Assembly (NCBI GenBank): GCA_003194525.1
Contig: NBIV01000059.1
Location: 186,001 to 250,000 of the forward strand
DNA: 64,000 bases
Reading direction: 5' to 3'
Origin: Gracilariopsis chorda
Taxonomy: Eukaryota > Rhodophyta > Florideophyceae > Gracilariales > Gracilariaceae
Position 1 is the first letter of the stretch, and the number at the start of each line of letters is the position of its first letter. The translations under genes and the position numbers were made by a program. The notes beneath the pieces were generated by a model. It had not been told where the DNA came from and searched no databases. It saw nothing but the letters and a program-made list of their open reading frames with translations. Of the stretch, positions 18,901 through 29,459 are shown piece by piece.

Positions 18901-20958
18901 ATGTCGAGGCAACCCTCCGATGCGGAGCGTGCGGTCACCCGCAGTCGTTCCCACGATGGTGGAGAAGACCCCGAAGTTCGGTTCGTATCCCGCATTCCGA
19001 AGCGAACCGGCCCCAGCTTCGCTGGTGGACCCTCTTCGAGGAATTCAAACCAACCCCGGGAACCCCGGAACACTCTTTTGCCCTCGTTGTCACTCCCGCA
19101 GGGGAATGATGCATCGACTGCCGCTGTCGCGGTATCAAACTCCCGTGGAACGGTCGACAACACCCCCCAGGGGACACCCCTGGATTCCCAGGTCCGCGCC
19201 CTGTGGACCGCCCACGACACCCTTGTAGAGGAATGGAAATCCCTCCAAGAGGTGGTTATGGCAACCCCTATGAAAGAGGTTGCCGAGGACCTCTGTATTT
19301 TACGGTGTGATGTCAACTCCGTGTTAGAGAGTTTGTGGCAACCCCCCACCTTAATCGAAGGAGTTGAAGCCCGATTTGATCGGATTGGTGCCCGCTTGGA
19401 GACGCTGGAGCAGTTCGTCCTCATGGACCAACCATACCCGGATGATCCAGTAAACGAGGCATCGCACAACGACCAGCCTGCTGGGAAGAAGAAACGCCGT
19501 CATGGACGGAAACACCACCGAAAATATTCGGACTCTGATTCTTCGACATCGTCGGACTCATCCCGAAACCATTCGGTTAGCTCGAGCCCCTTAGACTCCG
19601 ACTCGGAGGACGAGAAGCGAGGCTACTCCTCCCGCTTGAAGCGGTCATCAGCCACTGAAGGTTTGATCCGAACCCGCCAGAAGGGGAGAAGACACCCCGG
19701 TCTCCGGGAGTTGAAGCCGACAAAACCAGATTACCGGAAGCTATTATCATACCGGTACTACCGGCTCGAAGATTCGTCATTTGGACTTACGCCCCGTGGT
19801 ACGGGAAAGGTGCGAGAATGCATTAAGCGAATGCAGCTCTCGCTCCGCAACCAGTATTTTACTGGAGAGGACCCGGTCCTAGTACTGGATCCCCTATCCC
19901 GCTTTGTAGCGGAGGCAGATATCCTTGGTATGAATGAGCGACAAGCCTACTTGGCTTTACCGTATTTCTTACGGGGAGTGGCGGAGGACCAATACAACTC
20001 TGTCAGAGGATCTTCCCGCGCCTCCGAGGGAGAAGTTCCTTGCTGGTCGGAAGCGGTGCAGTATCTACTGCGTTCCTACGCCACAAACACCGCTATTCAG
20101 CAGGCTATCCTCGCTTTGCGAGATACAAGCCAGCGGGCTGTAGAGACCGAGACCGATTACTCGGTGCGCTTTAACAAGGCTTTCCACAGATGTGGTAACG
20201 CATACCCCGCTGGGGAGCGCTGTACAATGTTCATCGATGGTCTTGACCCGTCAATCCAGAGTTTAGTTACCCGTTATCGGGAGGATAAGCGGGGGATCAC
20301 CTATCTCGAGCTGGTCCAACACGCTCGAGCGGAAGGGGATGCACTTCGTGCAAGAACTCCGAACAATCGGTCTAAATCCGCCAAGGCGTTTTTGCTAGAA
20401 AGCGAAGCTTCCTCACTCCCGCTCACTGCGGATGGGAACCCTGGACAGGGATTTGATACGGTGCATTTAGTGCAGGGGGATGGTGTGTCGATACCCACCA
20501 GTGATTTGCCGTCGACGACGGAGATGACCCGTGATACGGGAACAGAAGATCCCGTTCTATACGGTGGTAACGGTCAGGTCCAACCCCAACGACTCCCGTT
20601 TTCAAACGGTCAATCCCGTTATCAACGGGCTGGATGGACTGACACCCGCCCTGCGGTTCGCTTCTCCGATACTCGGAATAATAATCCGCGTGTCGCGGTG
20701 TTGGCTCTCATTTGCCACCTTTGTTATGCCCATGGCCATACCTCGCCTCAGTGTATCTTCTCACTGAAGGATATGGCCAAGGTGGTGGCAAACTACGAGG
20801 CCCTCACTCCAGAGGAGAAACGTTCCGTCCCGACGGCTTCCTACCTCCGTGCTAAAACGGACTTTTCCCATGCCCTACCACAGACCGCGCGTGCGCGGCA
20901 AGCGTCATGCACCCCGATTCGGGAGATCGCGGAACCATCCGTTGCAACCCCCGCCTAG
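18901..20958 (+). CDS. gag: gag of element A, 685 codons
   Basis: An open gag frame starts about 105 bp after the 5' LTR. It has a Pro/Ser-rich N-terminus, a basic Lys/His/Arg then Ser/Asp stretch at about residues 195-240, and a capsid-like helical region at about residues 290-480 (FTGEDPVLVLDPLSRFVAEA). A single zinc knuckle of the CX2CX4HX4C form (CHLCYAHGHTSPQC) lies near residue 605. Gag proteins of this family package the element RNA into particles. Elements B (about 30650-30840) and C (about 43560-43830) have recognisable relatives of the capsid segment. The length is greater than in many gypsy gag proteins because of the disordered N-terminal part. Confidence 0.85.
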   Translation: MSRQPSDAERAVTRSRSHDGGEDPEVRFVSRIPKRTGPSFAGGPSSRNSNQPREPRNTLLPSLSLPQGNDASTAAVAVSNSRGTVDNTPQGTPLDSQVRALWTAHDTLVEEWKSLQEVVMATPMKEVAEDLCILRCDVNSVLESLWQPPTLIEGVEARFDRIGARLETLEQFVLMDQPYPDDPVNEASHNDQPAGKKKRRHGRKHHRKYSDSDSSTSSDSSRNHSVSSSPLDSDSEDEKRGYSSRLKRSSATEGLIRTRQKGRRHPGLRELKPTKPDYRKLLSYRYYRLEDSSFGLTPRGTGKVRECIKRMQLSLRNQYFTGEDPVLVLDPLSRFVAEADILGMNERQAYLALPYFLRGVAEDQYNSVRGSSRASEGEVPCWSEAVQYLLRSYATNTAIQQAILALRDTSQRAVETETDYSVRFNKAFHRCGNAYPAGERCTMFIDGLDPSIQSLVTRYREDKRGITYLELVQHARAEGDALRARTPNNRSKSAKAFLLESEASSLPLTADGNPGQGFDTVHLVQGDGVSIPTSDLPSTTEMTRDTGTEDPVLYGGNGQVQPQRLPFSNGQSRYQRAGWTDTRPAVRFSDTRNNNPRVAVLALICHLCYAHGHTSPQCIFSLKDMAKVVANYEALTPEEKRSVPTASYLRAKTDFSHALPQTARARQASCTPIREIAEPSVATPA

Positions 20959-21168
20959 GCGGATAGAAACCCCCGTGAACGGGATGAAGCACTCGTTGTC
21001 GAGGAAACCAACCCACCGCCGAAGGCGGAAAACTAACTGAGGGAGTCTCCCCTTTGGGAGAGGCGTCCTCAGACAAGAGTTTGTTGGTGCCTGAGGCGTC
21101 CTCGCCTCGCTCCACGGTGAAAGTCCTCTCGAGGAAAGACACCGCTGACGCGGACTCTGCGCACCTCG

Positions 21169-24100
21169 GTGTGCTGCGTCGCCCGGATACGGAGTAAAAA
21201 TCCCCGGATTCCCGGTAGAGTCTTGGTCATAGCCAAGCGCATCTATAAGGTCTATGCCGACCTTGGCCTTGATCCCCAGTTTGTGGTGAGGTTTCTCACC
21301 GCCCTGGATACAGGTGCAGGCCCCAACTTTGTTGTGGAATTATTGTTACCCCCGCTTGTGCGGTCTCGTATCCGCTCTGACGCGGTCCCCTACATTTTGG
21401 ATGCGAACAACAATCCGTTACAAACGGTGGGCACCGTAGATCTCTTCGTGAGACTTGGTACCTCTGTGGTGAAATTGGACTTCATCGTTTGCCGTTTATT
21501 GGCAGCACCAGGTATACTGGGATGTGATTACTGTGACAGATTTGTCAACGCAATCATGCCCCGCCTCAGGCGTGTAGAACTTGACGACGGATCGTCGGTT
21601 CCGATTGTTCTCCACCCGCTAAAGCGGTCCTCTCGGAAACAAGCTCCGCTCCCTGCACCGCAGGAACCACCGCCCGCGTCCTGCGAGTCCACCAAGCTCC
21701 GCGTCGCTGCCTCGGTTTCTATACCGCCTGAGTCCCAAACCTGTGTGCAGGTGAATTCCCGTCAACACGGTCTTCGGGTCATCCAACCCCTTGCCTCGTT
21801 GTACGAAAAATCCCAGCTGGTGCTGGCTAATGTAATTGTGTCCATTTCCCCGGATGTTCCGTTCCGGATATTGGTGACCAACCTTGGCAAACACCCCCAG
21901 TATCTGGTAAAACACCAAGTAATGGGGAGTGTAACCCCCCATCCTATGGGAATGCTGCCAACGAAGATGACAGCCGCCGATGTACTAGGAGTTACCACCT
22001 CTTCTGAGGAGTTCGCCCCGCCGTCCGAAGACTTCAAGTCTAAGGAGGGGAGGAAACCACTATTTCAGCGTCGAGCACACCGAGTAACTCGGAATTGCAA
22101 ACCACACCTGTTCCGCAGGACAATGCTCCATTGAGCAACGACCGGAATGATCCGGAAAAGGCACTTGAAGCGCTGGACTTCAGCCACGTGCCAGAGTCGC
22201 ACCGCGACAAACTCCGTACAATGTTACGAGAATTCACTACAATGTGGGATGGCTCGCTTGGCGAGATTAATGCAACGGAACACCGGATCGATTTAATCCC
22301 CGCAGCGCGACCGGTTGCACAATCCCCTTACAGGGCAGGTCCGAAACGTTGGGAAGAGGAGCAGTCCAAAGTGGACAAGATGTTCCGCGCAGGTGTGATT
22401 GAGCCCGCTCAATCACCCTGGGCATCCCCAGTTGTACTGGTTTTGAAGGCCGACGGAACGTGGAGGTTCTGTGTCGACTACCGCCGGCTCAATGCCGTGA
22501 CTGTTAGGGACACGTACCCTATCCCTCGTATGGACGAGTGTATTGACTCCCTCGGAGACGCCACCGTGTTCACGGCTCTCGATGCCAATTGGGGATATTG
22601 GCAAGTACCTGTCAGAGGGAAGGATCGCGACAAAACGGCATTCACCTGCCACGCAGGAACGTACAGCTTCAAGTGGATGCCATTTGGGTTAACCAACGCC
22701 CCCGCCACCTTTCAGCGTGCAGTAGATATTCTACTCAACCACTTTAAGTTGCGGAGTCGTCTGGTCTACCTTGATGATATTATCATCTTCTCCAACTCGT
22801 TGGACGACCATCTCACTCACGTCCGAGACGTGCTAACCGTACTCCGCGATGCGGGAATTACCCTCAAGTTGAGGAAATGCGAGTTTTTCACAGATACTGT
22901 GAAGTATCTGGGTCACATTTTCCCTCCTGGACGGTTAGTGATCGAGAAAGCTCGAGTCAAATCCCTCGTTGAGGCGAAAGAGCCCCGTACTCAAACGGAA
23001 TTGCGCTGCTTTTTGGGGCTGTTCAACGTATATTGACGGTTTATCCCGAACATTTCGGATACCGCGGCGCCCCTGAACGCGTGGTTGCGAAAGGGGAACC
23101 CCCCAAAACTGGGAACATTTACGCCCAAGCAATCGGAAGCTTTTAACTCCTTGAAGGAGGCTGTCACATCAGCACCAATCCTACATCTCCCAAAACTTGG
23201 GTTGCCATACTCCGTAGATACGGACTCGAGCGACTACCAAGTCGGGTGTGCTCTTTTTCAAACCACCCCCAAGGGGGAACGACACCCAATCGGTTATTGG
23301 TCGCGCTCGCTCCATGTTTATGAGCGGAACTACTCCGTATCGGAGAAAGAGTGCCTTGCCGTCGTATGGGCGATGACCACTCTGCGCCCCTACCTTATGG
23401 GAGTTCACTTCACCGTGTACACGGATCATTCCTCACTGAGGTGGTTAATGAATATCTCCGATCCGTCGGGACGCCTCATGCGCTGGAGACTGCGCGTCGC
23501 GGAATATGACTTCCAAGTCATTTATAAGAAGGGCGCGCAGAACACCCAAGCTGACACCCTGTCGCTTTTACCCACAAATGGGGAAGAACTCCCAACGGAG
23601 GATGATGAAGTCCCATGTTTCATGGTCATAGACCCGGATGATCTGGAATTTGCCGCCAAGGCTGGGCCAGAAAACTGGGACGAGGATGCTGACTTTGACG
23701 ACCTACTCGGATCGCGAGATGAGTCTGAGAACCCGTTACCGGGAAATTTTGTACCGGTTTCACCGGAAGAGATGATCCGAGAACAGTTCGGTGACCCATT
23801 CTGTACGAGGATTCGTGCCCGTCTTAACGGTGGTGAAGATCTCCCTTTCGTGGTAAACGACAAAGGCTACCTCGTAAGGAAGGTCGAAGCCCGCCCACAA
23901 ATTGTGGTACCACATTCCCTGCAATCGCGGATGTTACATCTATCACAATACGCACCCATGGGAGGTCACCCAGGTGGGAGGAAACTCTACCTAACCCTGC
24001 GAAGGGATTTCTATTGGCCCGCCATGGCGGTGGATTGCTATGCCATCGTGCGGTTTTGTAGCGAATGCGCGAAGAATCGCGTGAAACTCCGCAAAAATGC

Positions 24101-25038
24101 GAAGAAGATGAAACTATTCCCCGCGAGGGCGCCGCTCGAGTTTATCACGATCGATATTCTCGTACCACTACTCACCACAAAACGTGGAAACACGTTTCTA
24201 CTTGTCATTACCGACCATTTTTCCAAGCTGGTGCGGACTGTCCCTCTTCGGAGGATAACCGCATTCACGGTGGCACAGGCTCTGGTGACCCACTGTATTT
24301 TTGTCTACGGTCCTCCTGTGGAGGTGCTCTCTGACAACGGGAAGCAGTTCGTGAGCAAGTTCTTCCAGGATGTTTGTCGCATCCTGGATGTCAAGAACTT
24401 GTTCACGACTACCTACCACCCCAGTGTAATGGGCAAGTTGAACGGTTTAACCGGACTTTATTCGCGGCGCTACGTTCCTACGTCGCTGGCCACCCAAAGA
24501 ATTGGGATCTCTACGCTGACGCGTTAACCTTCGCGTACAATACGCAGGTACACCGGACTACCGGAGTTTCGCCAATCGAGTTGGTTCTATCTAGAACACC
24601 CCCGCCTGTGGCGCTGGAACCCCAAGCTACCTTGGACAATTTCCCATCAGTGGGTATCTACCGGCAGCAATGAAAGCAATGGCTTTCCAAGCTGGTCCCC
24701 GCTGCGCGGAAGTCTATGGCACGGGCCCAAGCCGCTTACAAGCGGGATTTTGATGGTTGCTAGCGAGGAAAGACCCCCCGATTCGGGCAAATAACTACGT
24801 CTTCATCAGGAAGGAGTACTATAACCCGGAACGGGAGAAGCGTCATAAACTCTCGCCTGGGGCGGACGGACCATTCAAGGTCATCTCTGTTAATGCCGAA
24901 ACTGTCGTTGTAGAGATAGGCGGAGCACACGAGCGGATATCCCGCGATCCTGTCGTGCTCGCCCCCCCTCCCTCCTCCGAGGTAAGGACATCCCGTTTCT
25001 ACGGACTCTGCAACACCGGAATCCTCCGGCAGTACTAG
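21169..25038 (+). other. pol: pol region of element A (protease, RT, RNase H, integrase)
   Basis: Domains in order: aspartic protease with LDTGAG near 21305; reverse transcriptase with the VYLDDIIIF box near 22765; RNase H with VDTDSSDYQVG near 23215 and TDHSSLRWL near 23420; integrase zinc-binding segment about 23945-24070, catalytic core with ITIDIL near 24150 and LSDNGKQFV near 24330, and a C-terminal domain about 24780-24960. This order (RT before integrase) is the mark of Ty3/gypsy. The region is broken by a few breaks. Gypsy elements often join gag and pol by frameshifting or read-through; which one is used here cannot be told. Confidence 0.9.
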
Positions 25039-26049
25039 GCCTACGGTACTACCACACCCCAGCCGGGGACTCTCAGACCTACCGAACCTGTCTGACTCAC
25101 CGGCTCAGCCCGGTAATTCGGGCCTCTCAGCGCCCGCTCCTACCACGCCCGCCCCCCTGGCGCGGATTAACACCCGCCAGGTGGGGAATGTTATCCCTTA
25201 TCCCGCCGCTCCGTCTAAGGAGGGGAGGAGAACACTCGTTTTCGAGGAACGATATCGCCATCACAACGGAAAACACGTAACATACGGAACACTGGTGCGC
25301 AAGCGCCGGAAATGCCTCCCATCGTCGACGGAATCGAAGCCCCCGTTCCAGGGAATAATTTGCGCCAACTTCCGCAACGCTGCGGGGAAGAACCGAGGAA
25401 CTCGGAAAAAGCGCGCACCATCGCACGCTCGAAACCGGAAATACCGGACGCTGCTCCCCCAGGTGGAGACGGTGCACCGCACTTAGCGGCCAAGCCCCTG
25501 AAAATGGTGTCATCAGCACCTGCCCGGCACCCCCCAAAGGGGAATTTTGACCAAAATACCGGTGTACTGGAGTTATCCCCAGGCAACCCGTCAGTAGCCG
25601 GGGACACCACGGCGTCGTCGGAACGTATGGTGCAGAGCGCTCGTGCGCCTGGCAGGGAGGCGGTTTGCCATCCAATCACCGCGTCGCACACGACCCCCCA
25701 GGGGATCGTGGAAACGCCGATTCCGCAGGAGCGGTCATCTTCCCGCAAACTCGCGGCTCGTGAGCTCAACCGCGAAGGCGGAGCCCAAGTTCCCCGCTGA
25801 CTGGCGGTTTGCCCGCAATACGGCGAAAGCCGAAACGGCCCTGCCCCAATGCGGAATGACTTGGTGGTGAAGACCATGACGCCAAACACCCTCTTGAGGA
25901 ATATTATCCCGCACGAGCAGCGGCTGCTACCACAGCGCACGCCAACGCCGGAGTTATCGCCGAACACCCTGCTAAGGGACATTATACCGCACCGCGAGCA
26001 ACCCTTGGAAGGGAGTACAACCACCACCCGGCACAGCCGGCAGGTCTAC

Positions 26050-26210
26050 GAACGGGAGTTCGTAGTAGACCGACTTGTCTGACACACCTGGGAGCAGGAG
26101 GGTATTCTACAATACCGCGTCTGCTGGTAAGGGTATGACCTCAGTGGGGATACGTGGGAGCCAATCGAACACCTCCCACGGTCGCAGGTGGTGCGATACC
26201 ACCGTCAAAC
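26050..26210 (+). other. Chromodomain of element A
   Basis: The segment reads as a chromodomain: EFVVDRLV at its start, then the usual Y..CW.GY core, then the DTWEPIEHLP box. Chromodomains at the end of gypsy integrases direct insertion by reading histone marks. The equivalents are at about 35930-36090 in B (EYVIDRMV...HWIPPENI) and about 53880-54050 in C (EFFIDHIV...EPVEHLPP). The long linker between integrase and chromodomain is shared by A, B and C. This copy carries breaks. Confidence 0.8.
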
Positions 26211-26700
26211 GGGAACTGCAGCTCCAGCTACGCTGGTAAATGCCCAAGTTGGGTAACGTTGCCGCGCGAGGGGTGGGCGATAGGAAAGGATAACAATGCA
26301 AAGTCTGTCGAAGACGGGGAACTCAAACGAGAATCACCGTTCTAAACGGGAAAGTTTATCCAAGAGAGCAGCTAGCTCCCCACAACACTATACTACACTA
26401 GCTGGCGATGCCAGGAAAGAAGAACCAGGGAACTGAACTAGAGGTTTCACTCACCCCCATCTTCCAAGGCGTAACCACCCGCAAGGCGGTAAGCCAACGC
26501 GTCAGCCATGGCGGTGACATCCCCCGATACCTCGGCAGCGCTTATACCGGCACCCCGGAGAAAACGTGCGATAATCTCGTTTTCATTCGCCGTCAACCCG
26601 CTGGGGATAGAAGGTCCTGCATTCGCCGCCGAAGGGTCAGCAGCCGGCTCGGCCAGAGGTACTCCCTCTGGGGAAGCTTCCGCGCTACCGCCAGTTTCCT

Positions 26701-28293
26701 CTACATCCATCTCCACGGGTTCTTCCGGTTCATTATCGACCATTGGGTCATCCCCGCCGTATGCGTGGTAGTAGTCGTCGGAATCGACTTACCCCACCGG
26801 GTGGTCATCTGGCACATGCCGGGGCGCATCACAAAGCTCGCGCGCCTCCTCGGAGGAAATCTCCCGGAACTCCCAGGGGTCGAAGTAGACAAAATCCCCG
26901 CAAGGGCGGTGTTTCTACCCAGTCCTGGACCACCGGTGTTACCGCTGCCACCGTCCGGACGACCGCTTTGCTCCAGCGGGACCTCACTCCAGCTAACGCT
27001 GTCGATGTACCCAAGTAATTGGAGGACCTCTTCATTGTTGGCCTGGCCCCCAAGGGGGATGCAAAGATCCAAATTGCGGATCGCTGCCCACACACGCGGT
27101 GGAAGGAACCAGAGACGATACTGGTCGTACGCCTCGTTGAGAATACAAGCCGCAGTGAGGGCCGCCCACTCCGTAACCACTACGGACCACAACCCCGACC
27201 GGGGATCCTGCATTAGCAGCGAACCGAGGTACGTAAGTACCGACGGGAGTTCTATGTAACACCCCCGGCAGGCTTCATGGAAGCGCCACCACTCTGGGAG
27301 TGCTACATACCGACCTAGTCGGTGAGGCGGCGCAATTCGCTCTATCTCCAAGTTCTGGTACGGGATGAAATACCCGAATCGGGATCGCCAACGCCGCTCA
27401 TAGTGAAAGAAGTTTTGGAGAAAGTTGGACCGGTAATGCCAGGGAAGATACCTGAACTCCGCCCGAATAATCGGTCGCTCCCAACAAAGGGCCTCTTGCC
27501 GCGCTGCAGGGAAACTCCTCCAAGCGAGTGTCTCGAGGCGGAACAGGTTCTCGCCGTACCCAATCTCCCCGCGAGTGCGGAAGTGGCTAACGTCGAAGCC
27601 AAACTCCGGGGGGACCGGTACATCGAATGGAGTCCGGCTCTGCAGTTGGTATGCCATGCGCTTCAAGGCGGTCTGCGCTGCAGCGACGGTCTCGCCCGAA
27701 TTCCTTCGGAGGTGGTGACGCGGAATCGCTATCCGGTGACGCCAATCCCACGATGTGGTGACTGCTCTGGGCAGATCCCTCGGAAGGGTGTCTAAGCCAT
27801 CCACATAAGCGGTGACCAATCCCTCATTGAGGACAGCAAACGGGTGAAACCACGGGGCTAGGCGCAGGCGCGACGCGTGATTCCGATTCATCGGGTTGCG
27901 CCCCACCAGGGTGTTGTAAGTTGGCCAGTTGGCCACCGGAGCGGTTCCGGAGGATCCCACCGAAGGTTGTAGTGCGAAGAGATGGTCGGCTGCAGCAGCC
28001 CCCTTTCCCGGTTGTACCGGAGGTTGATCGCCCTGAGGCAGGGGAACTGACTGGAAACCGGTGGTGTATCGCCCGAGAGACCTCGGAGGATGGCTGTTGT
28101 TGTTGATGTTGTTGTCGTTGTTCATTTCTCCCTCTTCCAGGGTGGTTGTTGTTGTTTGTCGGAGTGCGCTTGGTGACGAGAAAGTGCAGAGGGGAGGAGA
28201 GGAAATAACAACTGCAGTAGCAGGGGGTTGCGAGTCTGGTGCAGAGGGGTTTACCGGAGAACCGGAGACGGCGCACGCGCTTCTACCACACAT
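26701..28293 (-). CDS. Antisense gene of element A, 530 aa
   Basis: This open frame lies on the opposite strand to gag-pol, between the chromodomain and the 3' LTR, starting 57 bp from that LTR. The protein has a Pro/Ser/Thr-rich N-terminus, an Asn-rich patch, and a Trp/Arg/Tyr-rich middle (GRNPMNRNHASRLRLAPWF, then WRSFPAARQEALCWERPII, then EACRGCYIELPSVLTYLGSL). It shows no domain I know. Elements B, C and D have recognisable relatives at the same place and strand, with conservative replacements, so it is a real gene of this lineage. Antisense extra genes are known in plant Tat-lineage gypsy elements; function there is unclear. It could act in RNA packaging, regulation or integration; nothing in the sequence decides. 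Confidence 0.8.
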   Translation of the reverse strand: MCGRSACAVSGSPVNPSAPDSQPPATAVVISSPPLCTFSSPSALRQTTTTTLEEGEMNNDNNINNNSHPPRSLGRYTTGFQSVPLPQGDQPPVQPGKGAAAADHLFALQPSVGSSGTAPVANWPTYNTLVGRNPMNRNHASRLRLAPWFHPFAVLNEGLVTAYVDGLDTLPRDLPRAVTTSWDWRHRIAIPRHHLRRNSGETVAAAQTALKRMAYQLQSRTPFDVPVPPEFGFDVSHFRTRGEIGYGENLFRLETLAWRSFPAARQEALCWERPIIRAEFRYLPWHYRSNFLQNFFHYERRWRSRFGYFIPYQNLEIERIAPPHRLGRYVALPEWWRFHEACRGCYIELPSVLTYLGSLLMQDPRSGLWSVVVTEWAALTAACILNEAYDQYRLWFLPPRVWAAIRNLDLCIPLGGQANNEEVLQLLGYIDSVSWSEVPLEQSGRPDGGSGNTGGPGLGRNTALAGILSTSTPGSSGRFPPRRRASFVMRPGMCQMTTRWGKSIPTTTTTHTAGMTQWSIMNRKNPWRWM

Positions 28294-28336
28294 TTTCGTC
28301 TGGAAATCCTCCGCGTCCGCGGTCTTTTTCCCGTCT

Positions 28337-28349
28337 TAGGGGGGGGATA
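28337..28349 (+). other. Polypurine tract of element A
   Basis: A run of G residues ending in ATA directly before the 3' LTR, the expected plus-strand primer site. Equivalent tracts occur at 1646-1658 (D), about 39543-39552 (B) and 60781-60793 (copia relic). Confidence 0.8.
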
Positions 28350-29182
28350 TGAAGTGCAACGCCCTCAGGGAGGGATTCTTGGTACTTGAATACTTTCCAG
28401 ATATTATCGGTTGTGTAGTGTGTATATGAACTACGCCCGACAATGGTGGATATGGACACGTGGGACACGGTTTTGGGTCAATTGGCGGTTGGCCACAGTA
28501 GTGGACGTTGCCACGGAATGTGGAGTATTTTAGTTAATTTTATTTATTATTTCCACACCCATTTCTGGGAAGCTACTACTTAGTGCGACGGCGCACTGCC
28601 GTCGCACCAATAAACCTTCCCCAACAAGGGACCCCAACCTGGGGAATTGGCTCTAGTTGTTGCCACTTCCGCGCGTTCTCAACTCCTCCTTGGAGGGAAA
28701 CGCCGTGAACCACGGGACCTCTAACCCCCTTGCACACCTAAAGAGACCCATCCTTGGGAGTATAATTGTTCCAATCACATTGGTGTTTCGCCCTGTATAG
28801 GGAGTCCTGTCCACCGGCATTGCCGTATTTGTTCGTCGCTCTCACGACTCACCCTCGCCCACTCCTCCTCCTTTCCCTTCACTCTTCCCCCTTTCCCCCT
28901 TTCAGGGTAGTACATCCCGCTACCCGCGGCCCTCGTGTGCGCATCCGTCCACACACCCCCACTTACGTGGAAACATACCTCTACTGAGGATCACACTCCC
29001 CTCACGCGGATACCGATTCTTCGCCTTCACCTCCCTGCGCAAGTCGCGACAGGTGTCCCTGGTCTTACAAACCAGATTCGCCGTGACACCCCTGGGAGGG
29101 CTCTACCCAACTGGGTTCACCTCGTGAGAGGAAGATCCCGAACGTCTTTCGGTGTTTTTCCCCTTTGGGGCATTGCACCACA
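28350..29182 (+). repeat. 3' LTR of element A
   Basis: 833 bp, near-identical to 17963-18795. The hairpin GTGCGACGGC/GCCGTCGCAC spans 28583-28607 with a 5-nt loop, and AATAAA follows at 28609-28614. After it, the sequence AGTGCAGCCGG resumes the LTR of element B. Confidence 0.95.
28583..28614 (+). promoter_or_regulatory. Hairpin plus AATAAA polyadenylation signal in the A LTR
   Basis: A 10-bp perfect stem with loop GCACT is followed after one base by AATAAA. The same arrangement is at about 18196-18227 in the 5' LTR (one base changed), and inverted at about 45454-45480 and 48574-48600 in the two solo LTRs. The likely role is 3' end formation of the element RNA. Confidence 0.65.
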
Positions 29183-29459
29183 AGTGCAGCCGGTCTCTGA
29201 GCAGTAAATCCAAGCACCACCTCCGACTTGTAGTCGCCCCCAAGCTTCCAGCCGACACAGAATTCCAATCCGTCGTTACGAGTGCGCCCGACCTGTAGGG
29301 ACCTCAGATAACGCCCGCCCATTGCGCCTGCACGTCAGGAGGTGCCTGCGACACAACTAAACCCCAGTGAACTGTGACCCTAGTGGCTGACACTCTGCCG
29401 CCGCTACCCCTAGTAGGTACTACTTCCCCACTGAGCCTTTGGAATAGTATTCTAGTACA
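29183..29459 (+). repeat. 5' LTR of element B, second part
   Basis: Continues the B LTR after element A, starting with the duplicated target bases AGTGC, and aligns with about 39811-40087. It ends in TAGTACA and is followed by TC and the primer-binding site TGGTGTGCCGACC. Confidence 0.85.

Larger units (their letters stand above)
17963..29182 (+). mobile_element. Element A: young, nearly whole Ty3/gypsy chromovirus
   Basis: An 11.2-kb element bounded by two 833-bp LTRs (17963-18795 and 28350-29182) that I see differing at only about seven positions, so insertion is recent. It sits in the 5' LTR of element B with flanks AGTTC and AGTGC, a 5-bp duplication with one later change. Parts: primer-binding site about 18799, gag 18901-20958, protease about 21250-21600, reverse transcriptase about 22150-23030, RNase H about 23150-23560, integrase about 23930-25030, a linker, chromodomain about 26050-26210, antisense gene 26701-28293, polypurine tract 28337-28349. 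It looks almost whole, with about half a dozen breaks in pol and the chromodomain region. It is unusually rich in short hairpins. Confidence 0.95.

Noticed and set aside
18678-19469. 263-codon minus-strand frame over the LTR end and gag start of element A
   Set aside because: It crosses the LTR boundary and lies opposite gag, with no motif and no counterpart in the other elements.
25215-26027. 270-codon minus-strand frame in the linker of element A
   Set aside because: It shows no counterpart in B or C and overlaps the sense-strand linker. It probably reflects the GC-rich, stop-poor composition.
26408-27259. 283-codon plus-strand frame overlapping the antisense gene of element A
   Set aside because: The minus-strand frame in the same place is longer and is the one conserved as protein in elements B, C and D. 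The plus-strand frame is its shadow.
26701-28293. Antisense gene considered as an envelope or capsid gene
   Set aside because: There is no signal peptide, no membrane span and no capsid-like motif. The protein is Trp/Arg-rich and matches no family I know.
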